From positions 310,001 through 374,000 of the forward strand of contig JABYQQ010000013.1 in assembly GCA_022605405.1 (NCBI GenBank): DNA of 64,000 nt, given 5' to 3'. The notes beneath the pieces are model-generated. The model was not told the origin of the DNA, did no database searches, and saw only the letters and a list, made by a program, of their open reading frames with translations. Both the position numbers and the translations under genes were made by a program. How positions within the stretch are numbered: position 1 is the stretch's first letter; every line of letters begins with the position of its first letter. Below, one piece after another: positions 11,535 to 21,963 of this stretch. This DNA is from Earliella scabrosa. Its lineage: Eukaryota; Basidiomycota; Agaricomycetes; Polyporales; Polyporaceae.

Positions 11535-13359
11535 ATGGGTGCTCTTCTCAGCTTCCTCTCTGCTACTTACTACATGCCTAAGCTTTACTTCGGCCCCACC
11601 CCTGCGACGGTCTCGGCAAGGACCGCAGCGAGCTCAAAAGCCGTAGAGAGAGTGACACTACGAGAGTTCATACAACTCCGGTGCCCGTCGTTGTTCAGGG
11701 AGTTTCGGCCCGCGTGGTGGCTGAATAGGTGAGTGCCGATCCCAGAGCCACTTTCCCAGTTGCTCATGTCCTGTTGAACGTGCAGTGGACATTTGCAGAC
11801 AGCGTATTGCGTCTTAGGAGACTTCTCGAAGATAGACAAAGTTGAGTACGACAGGTATGCAAGCCAAGCACTTCCCGCCCCGAGCAGCGTTATGAACCTC
11901 CTATGGCACCCACACAGGAAGCTCATTCGGACGTTGGATGGTGGAACTATGTGGGTCTATGCGGCCTGCTTATAGGCAAATGCGTCGCTCAACCTTGCAT
12001 TTAGCGGACTGGACTTCACTCCACCAGTACAGGAACGCGCGCTCAAGGACGACACGCCGATCGTCGTCGTCCTACATGGTCTAACGGGAGGTTCGGACTG
12101 GCTTAACTCGGACCTCGGCGCGTTAACGTGGCTCACAGCAGGCGGCAGGTTCACATGAGTCGTATGTGCGATCCATCCTCGCCCCCGTGTGCACGCCTGT
12201 CGAGCAAGGCGGGCTGGGCTACCGCGGTATCGTGGTCAACTTTCGCGGCTGTGAGCGATCCTGCGCTTTTACCATTCAGGCCGCCACGAACTGACTCATC
12301 ATGAATTCATGTTGTCTGTTTGGCAAACAGGTGCCGGAGTGCCTCTTACGAGCCCGCAGCTCTATTCGGCCCTTCATACCGACGACATCCGTGTGGCCGT
12401 GATGTTCATCTCGAAAATGTATCCCAGCGCACCGCTCATAGGTGTCGGCTTCTCGCTCGGTGCCAATGTGCTCACACGGTACATGGCGCAAGAAGGGTCG
12501 AGCTGTCGGCTTGCTGCTGGCTGCGCGCTTGGCTCCGTAAGTCCACCGATCGGGCACTGCCCTGCCATCGTCCGCTGAGCCTCGTGGACTAATGCGTGCG
12601 TTGTGGCATCGTTCAGCCGTGGGATCTGGTCGAGTCCAGTGACCGGTGAGTGCCTGCCCGTGCCATCCAGTCGTCTCGCCCCGTCGCCGTGCAGGCTCAG
12701 ACTGATAAGGTTTGCCGTTTAGTCTGGAAAGCCGTTTCTTCCACCGGCGGGTGTACTCGCGTGGCATGGCCCAGAACCTGCAGAATCTCGTCGCGCGCCA
12801 CCGAGACGCCCTGGCCAGGTTCCCGGACTCGCCGCTCTGGAAGGCCGTCGAGACGTCACTGCCCGACAAAAATATGGCGTTGGCCGACTTCGATAACACC
12901 ATCACACGACTCGCCGGCGGGTCCTCGCCTCCTTTCCCCTTCGCAACCGCACGCGACTACTACACCGCTGCGTCGAGCCACACGCTCCTGGGCGACATCC
13001 GAGTCCCCTTTCTTGCAGTCAGCGCCGCCGATGACCCTATTGCCAGCAGCGTTCCTATCGGCGTCACAGACAATGGCTGGGTCATTCTCGCCGTAACCAA
13101 AGGCGGGGGGCATCTGGGCTGGTTCGAGGCGGGGCAGCGTTTTGGAACACTCGAACGGTGGATCAGGAAGCCTGTGGTCGAGTGGATAAGAGCGGTTGGC
13201 GAAGATATGGTTGTGGACACTGGGCGCGGGCGGCCTCTACACGAGGTGGACGGCTTCCTGAAAGAGGTTGGCAGGGACGACATCGGCTGTAAAGAAGTCG
13301 AGGGCGGAGGTCATGTTGTCGGCGTGGAGGGTGAGGGAGGCCTTCTCGCCGGACTATAA
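11535..13359 (+). CDS. Alpha/beta hydrolase, ABHD1/ABHD3/YheT (Eht1/Eeb1-like) family
   Basis: Predicted membrane-associated lipid hydrolase or acyltransferase. Yeast relatives Eht1/Eeb1 make medium-chain fatty acid ethyl esters, and mammalian ABHD3 cleaves medium-chain phospholipids. The N-terminal hydrophobic segment is MGALLSFLSATYYMPKLYFG. Family landmarks follow in order: FREFRPAWWLN, SGHLQTAYC, PIVVVLHGLTGGS, GIVVNFRGC, and the nucleophile elbow GVGFSLGANVLTRYMAQEG. The acid is in AVSAADDPIASS and the catalytic His in GGGHLGWFE. A C-terminal tail rich in Gly and Glu (EVEGGGHVVGVEGEGG) extends past the fold. Stop at 13359. Seven or so exons. The catalytic triad looks complete, so the protein is probably active; its substrate is unknown. 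Confidence 0.92.
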
Positions 13360-13449
13360 ATCTCGGACACATATAGATGACTAGACTACAACACAATAGA
13401 CTTTTCTCAGGGTGTACGTGCTACATATCGATGCAGGGTCCGCGCATAA

Positions 13450-14508
13450 TCAGTCGCTGTCGCTGAACGTGACATGGTCTTCCTCGTTCTCTTCTTCCTC
13501 TACCGCAGTCCGGTCATATTGACTGATGTCGACCGATATCGCGTCCTCCTCATTGAGGCCCTCGTCCAACGTACCCAGATTGCGATCGCGCTCGAACAAT
13601 TGCCGTCCTGGGAGAGTAGACAGGGTTCAGGTAGACAATTTTCCGACAGCGTTGCGGATGCGTACCAGATAGGCGTGTGAAAGACCTCTTGTATTCTTCT
13701 CTCTCCTTGGGCGAGAGACCCTTGAGCTTTTCCTCCTCTTCTCGAGCGCGTTTTACGGCCATTTCCTTGTCAAACTTTATCTTCCAAGCTTTGAATGACT
13801 CGACGGTGACGGGAGTGCCTCGAGTCCTTGCTGCTTCCGCCTGCAGAGATCGTCAACGGGTATGCCCGCGCGGGGCCGTGGGGTGGCGGAACGTACCTCG
13901 AGCGCCCGCCGTTCCTTCTCCGCCTCTTCTTTCCGTATGCGCTCCTCCTTCTCGCGCGTGAGAGAAGACAAGCGTTCTCTTAGATGGGATACGATTGTGA
14001 AGGTCATGGCCATCCCAAGGTTTTCCTCTCCCTGATCAGGCTCATGAGTGAGACAATGGTCTCGCATGCAGCCGTCATGGCAGACGTACCACTTTCTCGA
14101 GCTCGGCAAGTAGTTGGGCAATCTCATTCTCCTCGAGCTCTCCGCGTTCCACCTCTATTGAGAACTTGGGCACGGCATCGGGGTACTCGTCGGGGTACTG
14201 AACGCTCAGACCTAACGCGACTGGATGCACAGTTAGGTATCTTTTGATGGTACGTACGGCATGGTACTCACGTTCGTCCGCGCCGTCTATTGGATCGTCG
14301 GGCTCGACATCAATGCGTATCTCCCTTTCCGATAATTCTTTGCATGAGTCTCAGCCTGAGATGGGTTCTGCAGCGGGACGAGCGCGACGCACTTGTGAGC
14401 TCGGTGGGATAGATCGATTCGAGTACCTGCGCGTCCGGATCAGACAGCGTGCGTGCTCGGATGCAAGAGCCATACCTCGAACTCCTCTGTCAGGACCTCT
14501 GAAGCCAT
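13450..14508 (-). CDS. RWD domain protein (Gir2/RWDD1/DFRP2-like)
   Basis: RWD-domain protein of the Gir2/RWDD1 type. Such proteins bind the translation regulator Gcn1 and stabilise DRG-family GTPases (Rbg2 in yeast). The first exon is MASEVLTEEFE, followed after an intron by VLESIYPTEL, the classic RWD YPxEL region. Then come EIRIDVEPDDPIDGADE and LSVQYPDEYPDAVPKFSIEV, the conserved RWD core. A coiled-coil-like highly charged region (LTREKEERIRKEEAEKERRA, then MAVKRAREEEEKLKGLSPKE) leads to RQLFERDRNLGTLDEGLNEE. The acidic end is EEEENEEDHVTFSDSD, stop at 13450. Length is about 240 residues, as expected. It is divergent from the bS21m gene, with only 173 bp between start codons, suggesting a shared promoter region. 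Confidence 0.9.
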
Positions 14509-14681
14509 GTGGGAGAAGGAGAGAAGAATACCTGTCCCGTTCCCCGAACGCGATCGCGGTATCGGCACACCAAAGAGGAAGGCGCGGTGGCCGGGGTACC
14601 GGGTCGCGACCGTGACGCGCCCAGTGCTCCAATGCTGAGCTTGCACCAACTTGGCTCCCGTCAGTCCGCCGTCCTCGCGCC
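14509..14681. promoter_or_regulatory. Compact bidirectional promoter region
   Basis: Only 173 bp separate the start codons of the RWD gene (minus) and the mitochondrial ribosomal protein gene (plus), so both core promoters must lie here or extend into the genes. No TATA box is evident on either strand. The assignment rests on gene geometry. Confidence 0.5.
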
Positions 14682-15351
14682 ATGCTCTCTCTTCGTTATT
14701 GCCAGACTGCACTCCGCCAATGTAGCCGCTACTCTGCCGCGCTTCTCAGTCAGTCCCGCACACTGGCGACAACCCCCGTTTCTCGGCAATACTACCCCGA
14801 CGCCTCCCGTCCTTGGATAGACGGTCACAACATGCTGCGAAGTGAGGGGGACCTGCGTGGCAGCCATACGTCGGAAGCTTGGAACAATGTGTTCGCCGTA
14901 GGCACACAACAAAGGCGCGAACCTGAAAAACCGCTCGATCCGGAGGCGGTTTGGCAGAGCAACGAGCTCTCGCACGTCAAGACATTGTCGCGGCCCCATA
15001 ATGCCTACTCAGGTGAGGAGCAGCATGCAATGTGCGTCGTCGTCTGTGTAACGGGCCTGGTCCTGCGCAGGACGGAGCGTGGCTGTGTACAAGGGTGATC
15101 TCTCTTCAGCCCTCACGACGCTCAAGGGCATCCTGACCATCAACGGTGTCCGTTCGACACACATCCGGGATGAGAGACATGAGAAGAAGGGCGAGAAGAG
15201 GAACCGTCTCAGAAGTGTCCGGTGGAGGCGACGGTTTGCGCACGAGGTACGTCCCTGCAAGTTGCAGTGAGTTGCCGGCTCGTATTCACGGTTTTCATAG
15301 GTGAGGAAGAAGGTGCAGCTGGTCAATGAGATTCGTGCCCGGGGCGCGTGA
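14682..15351 (+). CDS. MRP21: Mitochondrial small ribosomal subunit protein bS21m
   Basis: Mitoribosomal protein of the bS21 family. The N-terminus MLSLRYCQTALRQCSRYSAA is Arg-rich, non-acidic and followed by SQSRTLATTP, a typical mitochondrial presequence. A poorly conserved linker leads to the bS21 core: SGRSVAVYKGDLSSALTTLK, GILTINGVRSTHIRDERHEK, KGEKRNRLRSVRWRRRFAHE, and after a second intron VRKKVQLVNEIRARGA. The RWRRRFAHEVRKKVQLV block is diagnostic. Introns are at about 15012-15068 and 15247-15300. Stop at 15351. Transcription diverges from the RWD gene. Confidence 0.93.
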
Positions 15352-15534
15352 CAAGGGTCCAATCCACGTCCTATCCCTAGTTGTCTTCACAGTGGCCTGC
15401 AATAGACGCCGCCGACTGTAGTATGATACGTCCGTCGGCCACGACGATAATCTGGTCTCTCCGTGGCCCACTTGATGCCCTGGAAACGTGTCTGCGAGAT
15501 CGACTGCCTTCGGCAGATAGGGGAAACAGTTCAA

Positions 15535-15797
15535 CTAGCAAGTTTCAGATGCATGACCCACAATGTGCGGTCCAGGTGTCCATGCTGGCTCCCACTGCGC
15601 AAGAGACCATGGGTCGGAATCCGGCGACCGGAAGGATCTAAATTGTCTGCGTAGAGGGCTCGAGGTATTCCTCATATCGCGCACCTCCCGATGTGAAAGG
15701 CTGATGTGTCGGCGGGTAGGCCTAATTCGTCAAGGGCGTGTCGGGGTCCAGAATCCCAGATTTCGCAACCACCACCCAACATGTGTTCGCCACGCAT
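15535..15797 (-). CDS. Candidate small two-exon ORF, unknown function
   Basis: A possible small protein of about 74 residues. Exon one reads MRGEHMLGGGCEIWDSGPRH and continues through ALDELGLPADTSAFHIG. A 38 nt intron (GTGCGC to ACGCAG) joins it in frame to RQFRSFRSPDSDPWSLAQWE, ending PGPHIVGHASETC at 15535. The amino-acid mix is protein-like and the splice keeps the frame, but the intron is short, the frame is open for some distance upstream of the ATG, and I recognise no family. It may instead be the 3' part of a larger gene. Low confidence. Confidence 0.3.
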
Positions 15798-16347
15798 GTC
15801 GCCTCGTGGTGAGCACGATGAGTTACTCTTGATTTTATCTTTTTTCCTTCGTCGCTTTACCGCATCGGTGTGAAGTCAAGCTCGAGGGGACAACGAGCGA
15901 CGCTTCGCTGATTACATTCAAGGGGCCGTTGATCTGGAAGGGACTCTGAAAGCCTTCCCATGGGATGACACCTTCCGTCCCGTCGGTTCGAGGCAGCTTC
16001 CTCCGGCGTACCGACGACATCACCTTGCATTCAGCATTTTTTTGATCGAGTCGGAGAGGCGCCGCGCCGCGACGGCTGGTGGGCTCATGCGCATATGGCA
16101 GGAATGAGGGGCCCCAAGCCTCACCTTGCAGGTTCGCCCGATTGCACCAGAACGCGGTCAACATGCAACCGGCCGGATTGACCCTCCATTGCGCCTCACT
16201 TCCAGTCAAGTGATGGGCTTCGTCCCGTACTTATACCCCGCTCCGTTGGCCAGTCCAGACATCAAGCCGCTCCCACTTCTCTGCGCCAGGTCGCCCCTGC
16301 TCCTTCTTCTTTCCTACTCAGTACTTGTACAGGACTCCCTATTCACA
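15798..16347. other. Intergenic region
   Basis: About 0.55 kb upstream of the first cysteine-rich gene. A long minus-strand frame (15835-16209) has no coherent exon structure. A weak TATA-like stretch (CTTATACC) near 16230 could serve the plus-strand gene, about 115 bp before its ATG. Confidence 0.4.
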
Positions 16348-16770
16348 ATGTGCCATAACGTAAGTTGTAGCCGGCGGACGATGTGCGGTATCGCTTACAT
16401 GCCGGCGTTCATCGTACAGGTTATCGACGGCAGGCTGCACCTCCTTTGCCAACACTTCATCCCCATGTCCACTCGTCAGCAAGACTGCCTTCGTTCGAAT
16501 TGTTTGTTCAGCAGGAACCACGCACACCCAGTTGGTGAGTACCTCCCCGATTTCGCTGTCCCCTTGTCCCAGTCTTGGCAATTTCCACGCCATTGCGTCA
16601 TACACGATTATTCACTGACCCGACGTTTTCTATGCAATGCAGGTTGCAGGTCTAACACCTGCCAGAGAATGATGCAGCAGCCGCAGCGCAATCCCATCAG
16701 GATCAGCGAGAGCCTCTGTGCTGACTGCATCATGCGCGGCGGAGGTCGAGGGGTTCTCGGATGCTCATGA
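16348..16770 (+). CDS. Small cysteine/histidine-rich protein, MCH family member A
   Basis: Three-exon gene for a compact Cys/His-rich protein of about 85 residues. The start MCHN is split by an intron (16361 to about 16420). Then come VIDGRLHLLCQHF, QQDCLRSNCLFSRNHAHP, and after a second intron GCRSNTCQRMMQQPQRNP, with a final LCADC and a Gly-rich tail. Spacing C-x-H, C-x4-C-x-F-S-x2-H, C-x4-C and C-x2-C suggests a zinc-binding or disulfide mini-fold. A second gene at 31036-31596 has the same order of motifs. There is no signal peptide, so a nuclear or cytosolic zinc protein is more likely than a secreted one. Function unknown; similar short proteins appear common in agaricomycetes (recalled, not checked). 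Confidence 0.72.
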   Translation: MCHNVSCSRRTMCGIAYMPAFIVQVIDGRLHLLCQHFIPMSTRQQDCLRSNCLFSRNHAHPVGEYLPDFAVPLSQSWQFPRHCVIHDYSLTRRFLCNAGCRSNTCQRMMQQPQRNPIRISESLCADCIMRGGGRGVLGCS

Positions 16771-17401
16771 CGCGCCCGTGCTTCGCCTTTGCCTCTTCTC
16801 TGCTCTTCTTCCCGGCTATCCGCGCTTCCATCTCCAGTCGTAGCATCGCAACACCTCAAACCCATTCCCACTACCCCAGACCCCATCACACATCGTTTCT
16901 TCGGCTTTCGCACCTCGAGTACGGGGCGCAGTTGGCGTCGATGGCCAAGTACCGTATCGTTGGCGCTGGCGCTGGATAATCGTGCTCTACTGCTATCCTG
17001 GACACTGTTGTACTGATATCTATTCCCGCACGCGCTATTGCCTAATATGTATCTATATCTACCAGACGCCTTATGCCACAACGCCATTGCATCCGCATGT
17101 ATTACTCGCGCCAATCTCATATGCTGCTACGGCCGCTTAATTCTCACCACGCGTGGGGTGATCGGGTTCATTATGCGACATGACCAACTCGTCTCCAGCC
17201 CAAGCAACACGCCACAGTGTCTCAACGAGCATCTAGAGCTCCGGTGGTGCCGAAAGGAGGGTACAGCCTTCGTCAGCTGGCGTCCCGCAAGAGGGACGCA
17301 CGTCCGCCGCGCCTTCCGCGACCGTCGTTCCATAACGAGCGCATTCATACGGGCCTACGGCTCGATCGCGCCTGCAGAAGGCGAAGCTCGGGCGTCGGAC
17401 A
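16771..17401. other. Intergenic region between convergent genes
   Basis: About 0.63 kb between the 3' ends of the plus-strand cysteine-rich gene and the minus-strand unknown gene. No gene or repeat is supported. Confidence 0.45.
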
Positions 17402-18467
17402 CTATGAGCCTACCACTTCAAACCCCGCGACTCGCTCTCCTTGTGGATGGGACAGATACACGAGTCTGCCTGCATAGTCGCGCACCTTCCTGAGTCCCTC
17501 CGCTGTTCCGCGAAGCTTTGCCGGGGAGCCTTGGACGATCGGCGTTCGCTGGAAGGGGAACGTGGTCGGCAGCATCAGTTGGCTGCGGGCCTGCCTTCGC
17601 GAGGCTGGTAACAGACCGATGCTGCTGCTGCCGCTCTAGAGTTCTGCATATACCGTTGCCGATGTCAGCACCTTGGCATGCTGGTCCTCGGACGTCTTCA
17701 TGCGAGGCGGGTTCGGTCTGTCCGTCCCCGTACCCGAAGGCTTCTTCGCGTCTTGGACCTCGGAGAGTGGCCAGCCGACCGCGTTCCTGCATCGCTTTGG
17801 CGTCCATCTCTGCGTTTGTGAAGAAATGCCGTTGTGGGCGTTGTCCGGGAGCCTATAGGTGAGTCGAGTTGAGTCGCGGTCTGCCTGCACGTAGTAGCGA
17901 GTTGTTTTGCCTGTGTGGATACGCGCCCCCTGCATAGTTGGCATGTTCCGGGTGATGTCAACCGGCTGAATCCAACGTGGACCACCCGAGGCTGTAGGGC
18001 TTGAACAGATATACGGCCTCGGTGTAGTACGTGGAACAGTACTTGGTTCCGATCTCTCTGAATAGTACACATGGGTCAACGCACAGAGCTAATGGGCGGA
18101 GTCGGATGCGACAACTGGACAATACGATACTTGGCATAGGGAGCATTGTGCGTTACTTACCTACAACGAGATCGTGGTACCCGTAGAACCATACGGGTGA
18201 CTCCGTGCAAATCCTCGGACAGGTTCGGTTGAGTCGTCTTCCGGCGCTCCGGTGGGAATTTCCGGCCCGGATGAGCCATCTTACCATACTCGGACGAGGC
18301 GTTGTTGTTCTTTACCGTGTTGGCAGGACCAGTATTGTCAGAAGTTGCTTCGACCTTGTCCTAGTCTCTTGTTCGAAGCTACAGCCAGCGACGATGGAAT
18401 ACAATTCATCCTCTTTGTTGTCCAAGAGCCGTCGCCATGGAAGCTGTGCTATAGGGTCAGACTTCAT
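17402..18467 (-). CDS. Hypothetical protein, multi-exon
   Basis: Spliced minus-strand frames form one coherent but unrecognised protein of about 330 residues. It starts MKSDPIAQLPWRRLLDNKED, then a 42 nt intron, then DKVEATSDNTGPANTVKNNN and a basic stretch (HPGRKFPPERRKTTQPNLSE). The next exon contains LALCVDPCVLFREIGTKYCS and TYYTEA. After an intron follow PVDITRNMPTMQGARIHTGK, TTRYYVQADRDSTRL and RWTPKRCRNAVGWPLSEVQD. The last exon gives LMLPTTFPFQRTPIVQGSPA and RKVRDYAGRLVYLSHPQGER, ending FEVVGS. Splice signals mostly fit, though one donor (GTATTC) is weak. No signal peptide or membrane segment. Its start lies 90 bp from that of the next, divergent gene. Treat as a hypothetical gene with approximate exons. 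Confidence 0.5.
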
Positions 18468-18557
18468 ACAGCTATATGGTGAGTCGTCTCCCGAGTCTTG
18501 CAGCTGCCTAGCTATAGCTTCATCCCACTCTCCAGCCTATCGAGTAGCCTCGACACC

Positions 18558-20486
18558 ATGACCGACTGGCTTCGGGGTGCTGCGCAAGCAACCTTATCCT
18601 ATCTCGTTCCTTCACCCGTAGCACCATCTTCTCCTCGCCCTCACCACAACCTGCGACAGTATGCTCAAGCCGCCGTGTTACCTGAGATGACGCTTACGCC
18701 GGAAGCCGAAGCGTCTCTACCGTCACCTGGCCACAGGAGTCACAAGAATCACTTGGCTGTTGGGTACGAGTCCTACCGAGTGCTGGAATCCATCCATTAT
18801 GAAAGCCCCATTCTGTTGGCAGCAGCCGGATGTGAGTTGGCGTCCTGAACTGTTATTCTATGGGTAATGACCTGGAACGTTTTGCGCTTGCTCAAGTCAA
18901 CCAAGTGCACTTGCCCGATACCCCAAGGGGCGAGTCAGATGATGATCCCGACCTTGGTACTCAAATCACCATTCCTGCCCCTGCCGCAGGCTATGACATT
19001 CCTCCGCGAGTCATCGGGAGAGCGGGGGACCTCTCACGGTACGTTCTGCCTGATATGGGATGCGGAATACAAAGCGCTTTCGATTGATACGCTCTCCTCT
19101 TCAAGCGTCACAAGATGGGTCACCGAGTACCCGCTTGCAACTGCTCATCGTATGATGCAGCTAGTATATCCTGAAGCGACTCAGGGCTATGATCTGACTG
19201 AAATGTCCAATGGTGACTCTAACATCATGCGATGCATCGCATGGGCACCCGCCGACACAATGATCACGGACGCTGAAGACTTGCGCAAACCGTCGGTAGT
19301 AATTTGCGTCCAAGCGCCTTGGATCTTGTCCCCTCAAGACATGCGCGCGTTTGTGAGATGCTCAACGGTACGCCTGTCGTCATTTGCGCCAGTTCGTCGT
19401 CGTTGAAGCGAAATAGATCCCCAATGCGCGTGCGCGTACCTCCAGACAGCCCATGCAAGCTATGCACCGCCTCTGGTGCAAGATTTACGACGTCTGTTCT
19501 CACAAGCGGACGCGTTGGTTCGTCTTGACCAACTACTGTGGATGGGTATTCGGGACGTTCTCTGAGGGTGAGTGTGCTCGGCCATCTCAATCTTCCAGCG
19601 CCATTCTCATGTCAGTCTAGAGATGACACAAGCTTGGGTATCTCCCATTGTCAATTGGGACTCCAAGAGTCCCACTCTCCTGGAAGTACTCTTCTACTGG
19701 CTCGCGTCCGCGACAAGCTCGAGTCAGAGGATCGCCATCCCTGGTGCATGGGCGATTCCACAGGTCAGTGCCGAGGCCGAAGGCAACATTCCCCGACTCC
19801 CTTCGAGCTTTCGTTCGGTCTGCCTCATGCCAGACGGGCAGCTGGACCGAGTCGCTCTGCGGGCACTCGTTTCTTGGCCTTGAAAGCGACTGGTGTCTCT
19901 GATGCAAGCGTCGAAGGAGATTCTCACCTATCCTCGGTCATGTAGGTCCCTGAACCCATTGATATGGAAGACGAAGACTCAGATATGGAACAGGACGATG
20001 TCAATGTGTATGCAACCCCCGCGCCCTCTGTCTCCGACTGGAGTGCGCACAGCGATGGTACGTCCTACATTCTGTGTTAGCCAAGCTGCCTGCATGACTT
20101 TGCTCATACGAACAGCTCGCTCGCACACGCCGTCCGGCGATGTTTCCGACGACGAGGGCACCGTCATGAACGGGGAGACTGCTGGTCCGTCGCGTCCGCG
20201 CAACGGATACAACCGGAGGCAGATCCACACCTGGCTAGGACCGCCCAACGCGCCCCGCGCGGGGTCTCCGACCCCGTCGGCGGCTTCTTGGACGTCGAAC
20301 ACCACGAATGCCTCCGACGTGTCCACTGTGCGCGACCTGGGGGAGGCAAGCCACTATAAGGGCGCGTACCTCTCAGGTGGCCCCTGTACCACCGGCACTG
20401 GCAATGCCGAGGCGCTTCCTCACCTCACTCCGCCTCCGGAAGTCAAAGCCTTTATGGCACGTCTTGGGACCCCCGTTTGGGCTTAG
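18558..20486 (+). CDS. Hypothetical protein of an agaricomycete-type family
   Basis: Seven-exon gene for about 460 residues. It starts MTDWLRGAAQATLSYLVPSP. Exon two has NQVHLPDTPRGESDDDPDLG. After a GTACGT intron comes VTRWVTEYPLATAHRMMQLV, then GDSNIMRCIAWAPADTM. The most family-like segment is HRLWCKIYDVCSHKRTRWFV with LTNYCGWVFGTFSE, then MTQAWVSPIVNWDSKSPTLL and EVLFYWLASA. I recall this WxxFVLTxYxxWVFGxFS ... SPTxLExLxYW pattern from many uncharacterised agaricomycete proteins; this was not checked by search. The C-terminal third is acidic then Ser/Pro/Thr-rich and looks disordered (EPIDMEDEDSDMEQDDVNVY). A long intron of about 185 nt precedes that tail. Function unknown. Confidence 0.72.
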
Positions 20487-20947
20487 AAAGAGTGACCAAG
20501 TTGCTATCTCGCTCTGCAAGAATGCTCTCTGGATCTGCGACTGCCGCTATATGTATGTTTTGCGTCTAGTATTGTTGTACATACTGTTATCTCTCAACCG
20601 TCATAATGCTGTCATTGCTTCACGCTTTATTATCGCGTCTGTCAGAGTCGACCGTTTGCGTGGGTTATCTTATATAGCGCCTAGGGATAACTTGAACGGT
20701 TATTGTCTTCTGCTCGTCAACGCTAATATTTGAGGATCTTACAACATTGCACCCAAGTCTGTACGAAGTATAACAACACCCGGCCGTTCTGACGAGTAGC
20801 CAACGACATCTCGCTGCATGCTAAGAGGGAAGGACGCCCAGCTCTGGGCGGGTTACTTCGAGGGGTTGAGCTTCTTTCTGGAGTCGCTTCTGTGATCAGA
20901 CACCAGTTCTCCACCTCCAAGAGGGAGGAACCACTCACGCGTTGAAC
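20487..20947. other. Intergenic region between convergent genes
   Basis: About 0.46 kb, locally AT-richer than its surroundings, between convergent 3' ends. It probably holds both polyadenylation regions. No gene is seen. Confidence 0.5.
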
Positions 20948-21437
20948 TCAGCCTTTGTAATCTTTGACGTAGTCATCCTTGATGTTCCAGATGCCGCTGT
21001 TCGATGAGGCGCTTGTCGGGATGTGGACACGCTCCCAGAACGTCTTGTCCGACTTGCGATAGTAGTACATGCGCTGGTTGTTCTCGTCGAGCACGGTCGC
21101 CGTCACGCGCTCGAACTTCAAGTCCTTGCCTGAGCCACCGGAGTGGGCGCCGCCGCTAACGGATACGCTACGGTCAGCAGCCCACGAGAAGAGGGCGACA
21201 TAGCGGGACACTCACGGGAGGACGACGCTGTCCGCGCCGGCGGCCGGCCTTGTCGAGCCCGGAGATCGCGGCGTAGGCGAATGCGTCCTGCATGATTTTC
21301 TGGCGCTTTTCTGGCTGGTTCTTGTACGTGTCCTCTGGCCTGAATGTGACATTGCTAATGTCTGCCTTCACGTTGAACGTGATCGAGTGGGTGACCGAGG
21401 CGCCGCGTTTAAAGATGATGTGGCGAATGGCGTGCAT
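20948..21437 (-). CDS. Small hypothetical protein
   Basis: Two-exon gene for about 140 residues. Exon one is MHAIRHIIFKRGASVTHSIT, FNVKADISNVTFRPEDTYKN, then QPEKRQKIMQDAFAYAAISG, ending in an Arg-rich stretch before a GTGAGT donor. Exon two has SGGAHSGGSGKDLKFERVTA, TVLDENNQRMYYYRKSDKTF and WNIKDDYVKDYKG, stop at 20948. The short beta-strand-like segments and the lack of a signal peptide suggest a small cytosolic protein. I do not recognise a family. A clean TATA box lies 67 bp upstream of the ATG, consistent with strong or inducible expression. Confidence 0.6.
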
Positions 21438-21503
21438 GGTGGACGATGTGTGTGGTGTGAGGACTCGAGGGGATCCTGGGAGCGACTACGGGGGTTCAGT
21501 CCA

Positions 21504-21511
21504 CTTATATA
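21504..21511 (-). promoter_or_regulatory. TATA box
   Basis: TATATAAG on the minus strand, 67-74 bp upstream of the ATG at 21437. It sits at a plausible distance for a fungal core promoter. Confidence 0.6.
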
Positions 21512-21963
21512 CCCGTGCATGGCACCCCACTGAGTGATACAACCGTCTTGCTTTATCGCCGGTTCCTCTACGTCGGCACTAGAGTGTCCTCTGTGAGCGC
21601 TATGCAGCGAACGGAACTGGCAGAACTTACGATTACAGAGTCGGCAGTGGCGCACGGGAGTAATCCGTCAACAACGTTGAGCGTCCTATGTCCGTATATA
21701 GAAGCATCATGCGGATCTCTCGACGGGGACGAAGCTACACTTCATACTAGAGATGGAGATCCCTTGTCTGGATGTACATGGAGACATCCGCCTGGACATT
21801 GATTACGCTTGGAGTCCACTTCAGAGTTCGGGCAGGGAAATCGAAGGCCTTGGGACTAGTCCTACGCAGCGGTGACAAGCATAATATCCTGAGCTTGATT
21901 TCAGCACCCTCCGAATCAAGACATCGTGCACTCCCTCGGCTCGCACCCCTAACCGTCGCTATG

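Noticed and set aside
15835..16209. 124-codon minus-strand frame
   Set aside because: No splice-consistent neighbours, no motifs, and composition typical of a chance frame.
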